A DNA stretch of 64,000 bases from Antrihabitans cavernicola (GTDB lineage: Bacteria; Actinomycetota; Actinomycetes; Mycobacteriales; Mycobacteriaceae): NCBI RefSeq assembly GCF_008297975.1, contig NZ_VLNY01000002.1, positions 124,001 to 188,000 of the forward strand. Reading direction: 5' to 3'. Positions 27,905-36,050 of this stretch are shown here, in pieces. The notes beneath the pieces were generated by a model, which saw only the letters and a list, made by a program, of their open reading frames with translations, was not told where the DNA came from and made no database searches. The position numbers and the translations under genes were made by a program. Within the stretch, counting starts at the first letter, position 1. Every line of letters starts with the position of its first letter.

Positions 27905-28785
27905 CAGTGATCCTGCTGGATCCGCTGCACCCCACCATGGTTCCGCTCGATGCCATCGAATTCTTGCGTGACCCGGTCGAATTCACCGAAGAGGTGCCGG
28001 TATCGGTGCGATGGCGGCTCACGAGAGCCCGCGACACCGATTCGGCCGGCGTCTTGGTCAGTACCGACCCGAAGAACGAAACGGTGGTCGCGCGGATCGC
28101 CGCAGGGGAGACGGTGATCTCTGCGCAGGCGTCGGCCGCGGGCAGCAAGCTGGTGGAAGCTGTGCAGGTCATGGACCGCCTGTGGGGATACGGCGGCTGG
28201 GAAGTCAATCAGACGCACGACTCGCTGCGGCCGTACCTGCTGGAGGAAACCTACGAACTGCTCGACGCGATCGGCGCCGAGGAACCGGTGACCATCAAGG
28301 AGGAGTTGGGCGACTTGCTGCTGCAGGTGCTGTTCCACTCGCGGATCGCGCAGGCGTCGGACAAGCCGTTCACGGTCGACGACGTCGCGGCAACACTCGT
28401 CGCGAAGCTTGCCCACCGCAGCCCACATTTGGGTGACGTCCAGGTTGCGCCGATCGATGTGCGCGCCCAGGAACGGGCGTGGGAAGAGCGCAAGACGGCC
28501 GAGAAAGCCCGCCGATCCTGCATGGACGGCATCGCATTGGCCCAGCCTGCCCTTGCCCTGGCCGAGAAGATTCTCGATCGCAGCGCGAAGGCGGGGTTCC
28601 CGAAGGAACTGGTGCCGAGCGCACTGAGATCCGTGACCCTCGGCGGTGCGGGTAGCGCGGAAGAAGAACTGCGCAAGTCAGCGCTCGCGTTCGCGAGGCG
28701 TATCAGAGCCGCCGAAGATGCAGCGGAGAAGGATCGGGGGCGGCGCAAGCCGTTGCTGATCGGTGACTGGAAGAAGTACTGGTAG
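27901..28785 (+). CDS. mazG: MazG-type nucleoside triphosphate pyrophosphohydrolase
   Basis: The ATG at 27901 overlaps the mfd TGA and gives 294 residues; the frame runs on upstream inside mfd but without family sequence. The MazG metal motif is EETYE ... EELGD (two helices, about residues 116-145), followed by VLFHSRIAQ. An N-terminal region of about 80 residues ([15 protein letters not shown]) is typical of the actinobacterial form. It hydrolyses non-canonical or damaged nucleoside triphosphates to monophosphates. In the mycobacterial order lpqU would follow here; instead the polysaccharide locus begins. Confidence 0.93.
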   Translation: MTVILLDPLHPTMVPLDAIEFLRDPVEFTEEVPVSVRWRLTRARDTDSAGVLVSTDPKNETVVARIAAGETVISAQASAAGSKLVEAVQVMDRLWGYGGWEVNQTHDSLRPYLLEETYELLDAIGAEEPVTIKEELGDLLLQVLFHSRIAQASDKPFTVDDVAATLVAKLAHRSPHLGDVQVAPIDVRAQERAWEERKTAEKARRSCMDGIALAQPALALAEKILDRSAKAGFPKELVPSALRSVTLGGAGSAEEELRKSALAFARRIRAAEDAAEKDRGRRKPLLIGDWKKYW

Positions 28786-28824
28786 CGCCCGATTCGACTT
28801 GCCCGGCTGATCGGAAAGCCCGAC

Positions 28825-29535
28825 TCACGAACCGAACTGTGGAAGATCCGCAAGGCGCCAGAGCGCCAGTTGGCTTGGATCGACCTGCCCGCCGTCAGCG
28901 ATCGTTTCCACTGGTTCAGGAAAGTTGAACGGGGGAAGGTGAAAATTGAGTCGACGCCACTCCGGGCCCGTGAGCTGGTTGTGGTTACTCGTAACTTCCG
29001 GATATGTATTGATGAGTACCCACGTTGCCCCGGAGCGACGGAAGTTGTCCAAGATCGCGCGCGCGTCTTGAAAAGAAACGTGGACAAGGCAATCTCGGCA
29101 GAGGACGACGTCCGCGCGTGGAAGTGAGTCTTCGACGAGATCTCCCACAGTAAACGTTCGCGCGGCACTTGCGTATTTTGCGTTGTTCGCCGCGATTACC
29201 TGAGGGACGATGTCGATTCCGAAATAGTGTGAAACGGGCAATTCGATCTGGCTCAGCCAGTTCCAGTCTCCACACGGCGCGTCGAGCAAGGTTTCAGCGC
29301 CGAGCTTGGTCAGCAAACGGGGCAGTTCTTCTCTGATGTTCGCGGTTGCGCGAAGTTCGGAGCCCGTGCCGGAACCGGATTCGTCGCTTCCCCACGCCGT
29401 CGACTCGTAGACCCCCGAGAAGATGTCCTGGCGCGACTTGAATCGCAGGCGGGCTCGGTGGAATGGCGTAGCGCGGGTCGCCAACCGACGGGCTCGCGCT
29501 GACATTCGCTGAAGTACGGGATTGGAAGGGCGCAT
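28825..29535 (-). CDS. Class I SAM-dependent methyltransferase at the locus border
   Basis: A 236-residue protein. Motif I is LLDAPCGDWNWL with an acidic residue in YFGIDIVP, then ARTFTVGDLVEDSLPRADVVLCRDCLVH. This DAPCGD form occurs in a class of methyltransferases often found in glycan gene clusters. The last third (EWRRLNFHLPPFNFPEP) may bind the acceptor. It is convergent with mazG (39-base gap) and divergent from the Tat-exported repeat protein. It may O-methylate the polysaccharide; the substrate is not shown by the sequence. Confidence 0.72.
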   Translation of the reverse strand: MRPSNPVLQRMSARARRLATRATPFHRARLRFKSRQDIFSGVYESTAWGSDESGSGTGSELRATANIREELPRLLTKLGAETLLDAPCGDWNWLSQIELPVSHYFGIDIVPQVIAANNAKYASAARTFTVGDLVEDSLPRADVVLCRDCLVHVSFQDARAILDNFRRSGATWVLINTYPEVTSNHNQLTGPEWRRLNFHLPPFNFPEPVETIADGGQVDPSQLALWRLADLPQFGS

Positions 29536-29662
29536 CGCAGTCCTAACGCTGGCTATTGATGCGCGTAATGTACCCCCAACCCGCCAACCCCATCGAGCGA
29601 TCCGTGAGCTGCGGTGGGCTCACTCGATCTCGATCCGAGATTCTCAGAGTCTGCTGCTATCG

Positions 29663-29678
29663 TCTCGATCTATCGAGA
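29663..29678. promoter_or_regulatory. Palindrome upstream of the Tat-exported protein
   Basis: TCTCGAT at 29663-29669 pairs perfectly with ATCGAGA at 29672-29678 around two bases, ending 21 bases before the ATG at 29700. A second short dyad, GTGAGC/GCTCAC (29604-29609 and 29618-29623), lies upstream. They may be an operator or 5' leader hairpins. Confidence 0.3.
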
Positions 29679-29699
29679 TGTTCCCGCCAAGTAGGCGTG

Positions 29700-30530
29700 A
29701 TGAATCGTGGGAGCAAAGTGAACGACAGTAACCCCGTGACCCCCAGTGATCCGGTGGCCCCCAGTGATCCGGTGGCCCCCAGTGATCCGGTGGCCCCCAG
29801 TGATCCGGTGGCCCCCAGTGATCCGGTTGCTCCCCGTGATCCGGTCACTCGCAGCGGCCCGGTGGCCCCCCGTCGCCCTGTGACCCCCGGCAGTCACGGA
29901 CACCATGCGCAGCATGCGCAGCGTGCTGCATCTCGGTCGAAGCCATCCCTAGGGCGTCGTGAGATGATCTTCGGTGCTTTGGGGCTTGGAATCGGTTCCA
30001 GTGCAGTTACCGCCTTGGCGTTGCCGAGTGCGTCCGCCGTTGTTTCGGGACCTTCCGGCAAACCGGACAGCCAATTCGTGTCGGCTGCGTCGTTCATGAT
30101 CGGCGGACAGGCTCCCGAGATCCGCGCTAATTGGCCGGCAGTTCCGTTCCCGAAGTCGGGAGCGACGGCGACCACGACGTTCGCGGCGGATTCAGGTGCC
30201 TCTGCGATCTCGATCGAGTTGATCTGGACCACTGAGGGACCCGGCGAGGGCAATGTTCGGTGGGTCGGTGGAGTGTCGTGGTTCGAGGACGCTCTGGCCA
30301 TCGACGACGATTCGAGCGGCGCGCCGTGGCGGCCGGCAATTGTTCCGGTTCCGGGGAGGCCCAAGTCGCCTGTGCGGACACGATTGGGCGAATTCATGGT
30401 CAATCACACATCGCCCTGTCTGCAACTGAAACTTACTCGGGAAGGCGATTCTCCGGATGACACCTTCAAAGGAGACGTGGTTCTTCTCGGAATCGTGGTC
30501 AACACGACGGTATCCGTCCCTTTAGCGTAA
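29700..30530 (+). CDS. Tat-exported protein with PSDPVA repeats, possible N-terminal half of a frameshift product
   Basis: From ATG 29700 the protein has 276 residues. The first 14 residues are followed by five copies of the hexapeptide PSDPVA (residues 15-44) and three decayed copies, then a His/Gln-rich stretch, then a twin-arginine signal [17 protein letters not shown] and an Ala-x-Ala site. The Tat signal therefore sits about 80 residues from the N-terminus, which is unusual. The exported part (about 160 residues) is strand-rich ([22 protein letters not shown]) and unlike any family I can name; it may bind carbohydrate. It ends with codons CCT TTA GCG TAA at a slippery-looking site just before the GH5 gene. 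Confidence 0.65.
   Translation: MNRGSKVNDSNPVTPSDPVAPSDPVAPSDPVAPSDPVAPSDPVAPRDPVTRSGPVAPRRPVTPGSHGHHAQHAQRAASRSKPSLGRREMIFGALGLGIGSSAVTALALPSASAVVSGPSGKPDSQFVSAASFMIGGQAPEIRANWPAVPFPKSGATATTTFAADSGASAISIELIWTTEGPGEGNVRWVGGVSWFEDALAIDDDSSGAPWRPAIVPVPGRPKSPVRTRLGEFMVNHTSPCLQLKLTREGDSPDDTFKGDVVLLGIVVNTTVSVPLA
29742..29831 (+). repeat. Five tandem 18-base repeats (PSDPVA)
   Basis: The 18-base unit CCCAGTGATCCGGTGGCC is repeated five times in frame, the first four identical and the fifth with two changes at its end. Three degenerate units follow to about 29885 ([18 protein letters not shown]). Near-identity at the DNA level implies recent expansion, and copy number is likely to vary between strains. 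Confidence 0.95.
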
Positions 30531-30574
30531 CCCCCGCTGCCACGTTGGTTCGAAATACGGATCGGCTGCGGGGG
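30518..30574 (+). promoter_or_regulatory. Candidate -1 ribosomal frameshift signal
   Basis: Read in the frame of the upstream protein, CCCTTTA at 30518-30524 is a C CCU UUA heptamer of the X XXY YYZ type. The 0-frame stop TAA (30528-30530) is in the 6-base spacer. A stem follows: CCCCCGCTGCC (30531-30541) with GGCTGCGGGGG (30564-30574), ten G-C pairs and one T-T mismatch, loop 22 bases. A -1 slip continues directly into the GH5 frame without a stop, giving a product of about 584 residues. The A-site codon UUA is rare in such high-GC genomes and may cause pausing. A one-base deletion in the C run would look the same. Confidence 0.5.
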
Positions 30575-31453
30575 GTGAATATCAATCCAGGAAAGCAACA
30601 TTTCTATACGCCGAGCGTATGGGCGGGGCTCTGGCAGACCTGGGATTGGTCGACGTGGATAAAGCCGATGGTCGATGATTCGAAGTCGGCAGGCGCTAAT
30701 GCGATCCGCTTGATCGGAAATACCCACGTTGTCACTTCGGGAATGATCACTCAGCAACAATACATGGACAGATGGAAACAACTGCTCGACTATGCAACCG
30801 AACAGGACTTGTATGTCTTTCCCTGTGGTGGTGACCTCGGCCATTGGGGAAGTGCAACTACGTGGGCCAAGGCGGAGGCGCTGTATTCATCGTGGGCAAA
30901 ATTGTTGTCCTCGTATGCGCCGGTGATCGGTGTCGACATCACCAACGAAGCGAGCGCGCAATATTCGTCTGCCTATGTCACGACATACAACCAACCGGAG
31001 AAGTGGCAAGATACGATAAAGCATCTTGGTGAGGTAGTCAGAAGTATTTCCGGTAAGCCGATCACTCACTCGCGAAGCATCGACAAAGTCGGCGTATGGT
31101 GCAACGGTTCTATTTACACCGATCTGCTGAGCGATTTCATCAGTATCCATTGTTATTACACCCCTGATCCATCGGATGCTCAGCGACTGTCGAGTACTGA
31201 TTGGGGTCGCAACAAAGAGTTGTTGATCGGAGAGTTCGGTATCGCCATGAATTCCGCGCCTGCCGACCGAATTGCACGATACGACGGAGTCAAACGGCTG
31301 GTGAAGGGAGCTGACGGCTGTGTCGGTGCGCTGGCCTGGTCGGGATACGATCTCGATGATCACCCCGAAAACCAGTTCGGTCTCTTCGATGCCGATCGCC
31401 GCGGGCGCGAAGACATACTTTCGCAATATCGAACCTTCCCCGTGCTGCGCTAG
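30545..31453 (+). CDS. GH5-type glycoside hydrolase without its own signal peptide
   Basis: A 302-residue frame with only a TTG (30545) or GTG (30575) as possible starts and no convincing ribosome-binding site. It has the beta/alpha-barrel pattern of GH5: LRGVNINPG at the first strand, NAIRLIG, GVDITNEAS with the acid/base Glu135 and ELLIGEFGIA with the nucleophile Glu230. Such enzymes hydrolyse beta-linked polysaccharides outside the cell, yet no signal peptide is present. The reading frame is -1 relative to the preceding Tat-exported protein and open back into it, so this is probably the catalytic half of a single exported protein made by frameshifting or split by an indel. Confidence 0.8.
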   Translation: MVRNTDRLRGVNINPGKQHFYTPSVWAGLWQTWDWSTWIKPMVDDSKSAGANAIRLIGNTHVVTSGMITQQQYMDRWKQLLDYATEQDLYVFPCGGDLGHWGSATTWAKAEALYSSWAKLLSSYAPVIGVDITNEASAQYSSAYVTTYNQPEKWQDTIKHLGEVVRSISGKPITHSRSIDKVGVWCNGSIYTDLLSDFISIHCYYTPDPSDAQRLSSTDWGRNKELLIGEFGIAMNSAPADRIARYDGVKRLVKGADGCVGALAWSGYDLDDHPENQFGLFDADRRGREDILSQYRTFPVLR

Positions 31454-31497
31454 AGATCGGCGTCACGCGTCGGCGAGTTATCGGCTATTATTGCGGC

Positions 31498-32580
31498 GTG
31501 CCGCAGAGAAGAGCCGTGTGGGTTTCCACCGATATGACGACCCGTGGTGGTATTGCGACTTTTGTTAGGACCATGAGGGAAACCGCTCTGTGGGCGGACT
31601 GGAATGTCGAACACATAAGTACCCATCGCGATGGCTCGGCGATGAAACGCATCACAACCTATCTGGTCGGCTTGGCAAGATTCTTGACTGCGATTGTTCT
31701 CCGCCGTCCGGACGTAGTGCATATACATGTCTCGGTACGCGGAAGCTTCTTCCGCAAATGCGTCGTGACGTGGTTGTCGATTCTGTTCCGCATTCCAGTC
31801 GTCCTACACGTTCACGGTTCCGATTTTCATGATTTCTATGATCGATCGGCAACTCCCATACAATCGATCATTCGGCAGACATTGACAAAATCGGACATGG
31901 TCATCGCGTTGGGAGCGGTCTGGGCCGCGCGCTTGTCGGAAATTGCGCCGAAAGCAGACATCATCTCGGTAGCCAATGCGGTGCGTCCGAAGACCGCCAT
32001 TCGGCAACCCGCTCTCGGTGAACCGGTCAATGTTCTATTTCTTGGAATTGTGGGGGACCGGAAAGGTACTTTCACACTTCTCCGAGCGTGGGCGGCCCGG
32101 CCGCAGACCGACGATGTCGCCGATATTCGGTCGGCATTGACAGTTGCCGGTGACGGAGAGATCGATCGAGCCAAAGAATTGGTGCGGGATCTTGGCATCG
32201 GTGACACCGTAACGGTGCACGGCTGGGTGTCGCCCACGGAAGTGCCCGCCCTGATCGAAGGTGCGCAGATTCTGGTCCTGCCGTCTCAGAACGAAGGGCA
32301 ACCGATGGCGGTGCTGGAGGCGATGGCAAATGGATTGTGCGTGATCACGACCCCCGTCGGTGGAATCCCGGACCTCGTTGACACCGAGTGCGGCGTTCTC
32401 GTTCCCGTCGACGACGTCGACGCACTCAGCAAAGCACTGGACGAGGTCGTCCGCGACGAAGCGCTACGTGTTCGCTTGGGGAACAGTGCGCTCGACCGCG
32501 TACGTAACGATTTCGACGCCGACGTCGCTGCCCGAACGTTCGATCGGCTTTATCGCGAACTCGCAGGAATCACTGTCTAG
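31498..32580 (+). CDS. GT4-family glycosyltransferase
   Basis: A 360-residue GT-B glycosyltransferase from GTG 31498. The N-terminal domain has DVVHIHVS and VVLHVHGSDFHDFY; the C-terminal donor domain has the EX7E region NEGQPMAVLEAMANG, followed by VGGIPDL. It has no signal peptide and probably works at the cytoplasmic membrane adding one sugar to the lipid-linked repeat unit. It starts a run of four same-strand genes to 37408. Donor and acceptor cannot be predicted. Confidence 0.88.
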   Translation: MPQRRAVWVSTDMTTRGGIATFVRTMRETALWADWNVEHISTHRDGSAMKRITTYLVGLARFLTAIVLRRPDVVHIHVSVRGSFFRKCVVTWLSILFRIPVVLHVHGSDFHDFYDRSATPIQSIIRQTLTKSDMVIALGAVWAARLSEIAPKADIISVANAVRPKTAIRQPALGEPVNVLFLGIVGDRKGTFTLLRAWAARPQTDDVADIRSALTVAGDGEIDRAKELVRDLGIGDTVTVHGWVSPTEVPALIEGAQILVLPSQNEGQPMAVLEAMANGLCVITTPVGGIPDLVDTECGVLVPVDDVDALSKALDEVVRDEALRVRLGNSALDRVRNDFDADVAARTFDRLYRELAGITV

Positions 32581-32647
32581 CTCGGTATCGTCAACCACGC
32601 AATAGCCGTGCGGCCGCACGGTTTACGGACCAATCGAAGGAAGAACA

Positions 32648-33841
32648 TTGGCTCGGCACATCCTCATTCTCGTCGAGAACCTCTCGGTGCCGTTCGACCG
32701 TCGAGTTTGGCAGGAGAGCCGTGCGCTTGTTGGCGCGGGTCACAACGTCACGGTGATATGTCCGATGGGCGGCAAACAAGACCAAGAGCGCGAAGTCGAA
32801 ATAGATGGCGTGCGGATTCTTCGGTATCCACTCCGGGCCGCCACCGGTGGGCCGCTCGGCTACCTTCGCGAATATTCGATTGCCCTCTGGCATACGTTGC
32901 GCCTTGCGATTTCCGTTCGTGCGCGCGGCAGGGTCGACGTTGTTCAGGCCTGCAACCCACCCGATCTACTCTTCGTCGTCGCGCTGGTACTGCGACTTGC
33001 GGGGGCTCGCTTCGTTTTCGACCACCACGATCTGGTGCCGGAGTTGTTCGAATCGCGATTCAATCGGGGCGGACGCGTTCTCCACATGGTTACGCGTCTT
33101 CTCGAGCGGATGACATTCGCGGCTGCTTCCGGAGTAATTTCCACGAACGAAAGTTACCGACGGGTGGCAATCGAGCGCGGGAAAGTCGATCCCGATCACG
33201 TGACCGTGGTGCGAAGCGCACCGGACCTGAGTCGGTTCGTGCAGCGCGATCCAGATCCGGATCTGCGAAAAGGCAAGCGCTACTTGGCCGCCTACATCGG
33301 AGTCATGGGCCCCCAGGACGGCGTGGACTATGCGCTGAGGGCGCTGGCGCATCTCCGGTTCGAGCTGGGGCGCGACGACCTGCATTGCATTTTCATGGGC
33401 AGCGGCGACGCTTTCGATGAAATGGTCAGTCTCACCGAGCAACTCGGCCTCTCCGATTCCGTCGAATTCACGGGGCGGGTTTCGGACGAATTCCTGCAGA
33501 CCTGTCTGTCGAGTGCTGACGTGTGTTTGTCTCCAGATCCTCGCAATCCGTTGAACGACGTATCGACGATGAACAAGGTTGTCGAGTACATGGCGATGGG
33601 GCGACCGGTCGTCTCGTTCGACCTGATCGAGGCACGTGTGTCCGCGGGCGATGCTGCGGTGTACGCGCCGTCGAACGACGAAGCCGCTTTCGCGCGAGAA
33701 ATCGATTGTCTACTGCGTGATCCGGACCGACGGGCCGCGATGGGGGAGTTCGGCCGCGCCCGCGTGCAGGAGAAGCTGTCCTGGGACGTTTCGCGCCAAA
33801 ACCTCCTCGGATTCTACGATCGCTTGTTCGCGCGGATATGA
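32648..33841 (+). CDS. GT4-family glycosyltransferase
   Basis: A 397-residue GT-B enzyme with a TTG start. It begins HILILVENLSVPFDRRVWQE, the block typical of GT4 enzymes of the WbuB/fucosaminyltransferase-like group found in exopolysaccharide clusters, then VVQACNPPDLLF, VFDHHDLVPE, and the C-terminal NPLNDVSTMNKVVEYMAMGRPVV. It is downstream of another GT4 gene by 67 bases and 43 bases before the heparinase-like gene. It likely adds a sugar during repeat-unit assembly. Confidence 0.88.
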   Translation: MARHILILVENLSVPFDRRVWQESRALVGAGHNVTVICPMGGKQDQEREVEIDGVRILRYPLRAATGGPLGYLREYSIALWHTLRLAISVRARGRVDVVQACNPPDLLFVVALVLRLAGARFVFDHHDLVPELFESRFNRGGRVLHMVTRLLERMTFAAASGVISTNESYRRVAIERGKVDPDHVTVVRSAPDLSRFVQRDPDPDLRKGKRYLAAYIGVMGPQDGVDYALRALAHLRFELGRDDLHCIFMGSGDAFDEMVSLTEQLGLSDSVEFTGRVSDEFLQTCLSSADVCLSPDPRNPLNDVSTMNKVVEYMAMGRPVVSFDLIEARVSAGDAAVYAPSNDEAAFAREIDCLLRDPDRRAAMGEFGRARVQEKLSWDVSRQNLLGFYDRLFARI

Positions 33842-33884
33842 CACCGAGATTCGGTGACCACCGACCCGATGCGGGGATGGTCTG

Positions 33885-36050
33885 ATGGGAAGGATCGACT
33901 GGTATCTCGGTCGGCTCAGAACGATGTCGCCGCAAGAGGTGGTCTGGCGCGTTGGATCCGTTTCCCGAGGCGTTCTATCGGAGTCGCGGCGTCCGATTTC
34001 GGACACCGATCTCGTACCCAACGGGGATTGGGACGCGGCGCTGGCTCGATTGCGCTCGTCGACGGATCGTCCGGTGCTGCTGGACGGCGCACGCGCCGAA
34101 TCGATCGAGCGACAGTTTCCAGCCCAGGTTGCCGAAATCGTGAAAGCCGCCGAGAACGCGGTCGAGTTCAGGTTTTCGTTCTTCGGGCACGGAGAAGTGC
34201 AACTCGAAACACCTATCGATTGGCACCGCGACCCGGTCGCCGGAATTCGTTGGCCCACTTCGCCGTCGAGGCGAATCAATCATCGTGCAGGCGGCCGAGA
34301 TCCAAAATGGATTTGGGAGCTCAATCGGCTGCAGCATCTGGTGTGGCTTGCAGAAGCCTGGTTGTTCACCGGAAACGAGAAGTTCAGCGACGCAGCATTC
34401 GAGCAATTGGATACGTGGATCGATCAGAATCCGCCGGGAATTGGAATCGCGTGGCGAGGCGCGTTCGAAGCGGGTATCCGGTCCATTTCGGTTTCCATTG
34501 CGCTGCAGGGTCTTCGCGATGCTCCGGGCTTGACCGCCGATCGATACCGTCGGATCGCACGCATGCTCGCTTACAGTGCGGAGTATTGCTGGCGCGAGCG
34601 ATCGCGATTCAGCTCTGCCAATAATCATCTCCTCGGCGAGATGGTCGGGCTCGCAACGACTGCGATCTTGCTTCCAGATCTTTGTCCGGCGGCAAAATTG
34701 GAGAAGCGGGCTCTGGATGTACTCACCCGCGAAGCGGACAAGCAGATACTCCCGGACGGCGCCGGTGCCGAGCAGGCATTCGGGTACCAGGTTTCGACTG
34801 GGGAACTCTTCTCGATCGTCGCGACGTTGCTTGCGCGGCGCGATGACCGACCCCCGCAGATCCTGTTGAACGCCATCGACCGAAGTGCGCGCTTCCTCGG
34901 GACGGTGATGGGCGACGACGATCCAGCACCCCGATACGGTGACGCGGACGAGGGGTTCGGCGTTCGGCTGGGCGTTGCGAAGTTGCCGTCGGTTCGGGAG
35001 CACCTCGGCGTGCTGGCTGCGATTACCGGCAACGAAATTGCACGCCGTGCAGGCGTCGACAGCATAAGTGCACGTTGGTTCGCCCCGGACGGTGCTTTGC
35101 CCGAAATTAGCGACGGTGGCGCCGCAATCCCCGATATGTACGCGTCGGACGGCGGGGTGGTGGTGCTGAGGTCGGACCGCCGGCGAATCATGATGGACGT
35201 CGGCCCATTGGGCTACTTGTCCATCGCGGCCCACGGCCATGCGGACGCCCTGGCGATGACACTGAGCCTTCAAGGGCAGACCGTGATAGGCGATCCCGGC
35301 ACAGGGAGCTACTACGTGCATCCCGACTGGAGGAGCGCTCACCGAAGTACTCGCGCGCACGCGACCCTGTCGGTCGACGGTCTCGATCAATCGGTGATGG
35401 CGGGTCCGTTCATGTGGTCGCGCCATGCGCGAGTCCGAACGCGGTCGGTAGACCTCACCCGCGGTGTCATCGATGCCGAGCACGATGGGTATATCAGGCT
35501 GGATGAACCAGTTACTCATCGGCGATGGACGATCGCACCACCTTTCGGCATGTCGCTGGTGGTTGTCGACATGATTTCCGGTGTCGGGCGGCACGAGGTT
35601 CGGACCGCATGGCCCCTCCACCCGTCGCTGGACGTCCGTGCGGACGGGCTCACTCACCGGGTGAGCCGGAATGGGCAGTCTGTTGTTCGGATCGACCATG
35701 CGGCGAACATCGAGGCCGTCCCCTACGAAATTCGAGGCGATCAGAAGTCGAACCTCGGCTGGTGGTCCGATCGTCTGGAGTCGCGCGAAGAGTCGTGGTT
35801 GGTCGGGGTCGGCTGTGTCGGCCACATGCCGGTGGTCCTCGCAACGATCATCGTGACGGAACCGGACGAGCAACCGCCGATCCGTGCGTTCGAGGTTGCG
35901 ATTCGTGGCGGTCTGGTCGACGTGAAATGGGCGGCCGGCGACGCCGAGATGAGTGTTCGGATCGATCCTGCGCGGTCCGGAGCAGTTGATTGCCGTGGAT
36001 TCGCAGAACCTGTAACGAAACGCCCGCCCATTACGACGTCGGATTGGTGA
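33885..36050 (+). CDS. Heparinase II/III (alginate lyase)-family protein
   Basis: A 721-residue protein with the two-domain layout of the heparinase II/III family: an alpha/alpha toroid (about residues 50-380; SSANNHLLGEMVGLA with Asn/His, AEQAFGYQ) and a C-terminal beta-sandwich (AAHGHADALAMTL, GDPGTGSYYVHPDWR, RSTRAHATLSVDG). These positions supply the catalytic Asn/His/Tyr residues in uronate lyases of the PL12/15/17/21 group. There is no signal peptide, as is common for homologues encoded inside glycan-biosynthesis loci. Its stop overlaps the GTG of the AlgD-type dehydrogenase, tying it to uronate supply. It may trim or edit the polymer, but activity is unproven. Confidence 0.85.
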   Translation: MGRIDWYLGRLRTMSPQEVVWRVGSVSRGVLSESRRPISDTDLVPNGDWDAALARLRSSTDRPVLLDGARAESIERQFPAQVAEIVKAAENAVEFRFSFFGHGEVQLETPIDWHRDPVAGIRWPTSPSRRINHRAGGRDPKWIWELNRLQHLVWLAEAWLFTGNEKFSDAAFEQLDTWIDQNPPGIGIAWRGAFEAGIRSISVSIALQGLRDAPGLTADRYRRIARMLAYSAEYCWRERSRFSSANNHLLGEMVGLATTAILLPDLCPAAKLEKRALDVLTREADKQILPDGAGAEQAFGYQVSTGELFSIVATLLARRDDRPPQILLNAIDRSARFLGTVMGDDDPAPRYGDADEGFGVRLGVAKLPSVREHLGVLAAITGNEIARRAGVDSISARWFAPDGALPEISDGGAAIPDMYASDGGVVVLRSDRRRIMMDVGPLGYLSIAAHGHADALAMTLSLQGQTVIGDPGTGSYYVHPDWRSAHRSTRAHATLSVDGLDQSVMAGPFMWSRHARVRTRSVDLTRGVIDAEHDGYIRLDEPVTHRRWTIAPPFGMSLVVVDMISGVGRHEVRTAWPLHPSLDVRADGLTHRVSRNGQSVVRIDHAANIEAVPYEIRGDQKSNLGWWSDRLESREESWLVGVGCVGHMPVVLATIIVTEPDEQPPIRAFEVAIRGGLVDVKWAAGDAEMSVRIDPARSGAVDCRGFAEPVTKRPPITTSDW

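Noticed and set aside
29742-29885. CRISPR-like tandem repeats
   Set aside because: The 18-base units are contiguous without spacers, in frame, and encode a PSDPVA peptide repeat.
30531-30574. GC-rich stem-loop as an intrinsic terminator after the Tat-exported protein
   Set aside because: There is no T-tract after it, it is within an open frame leading to GH5, and its spacing from the slippery heptamer suits frameshifting better; it cannot be fully excluded.
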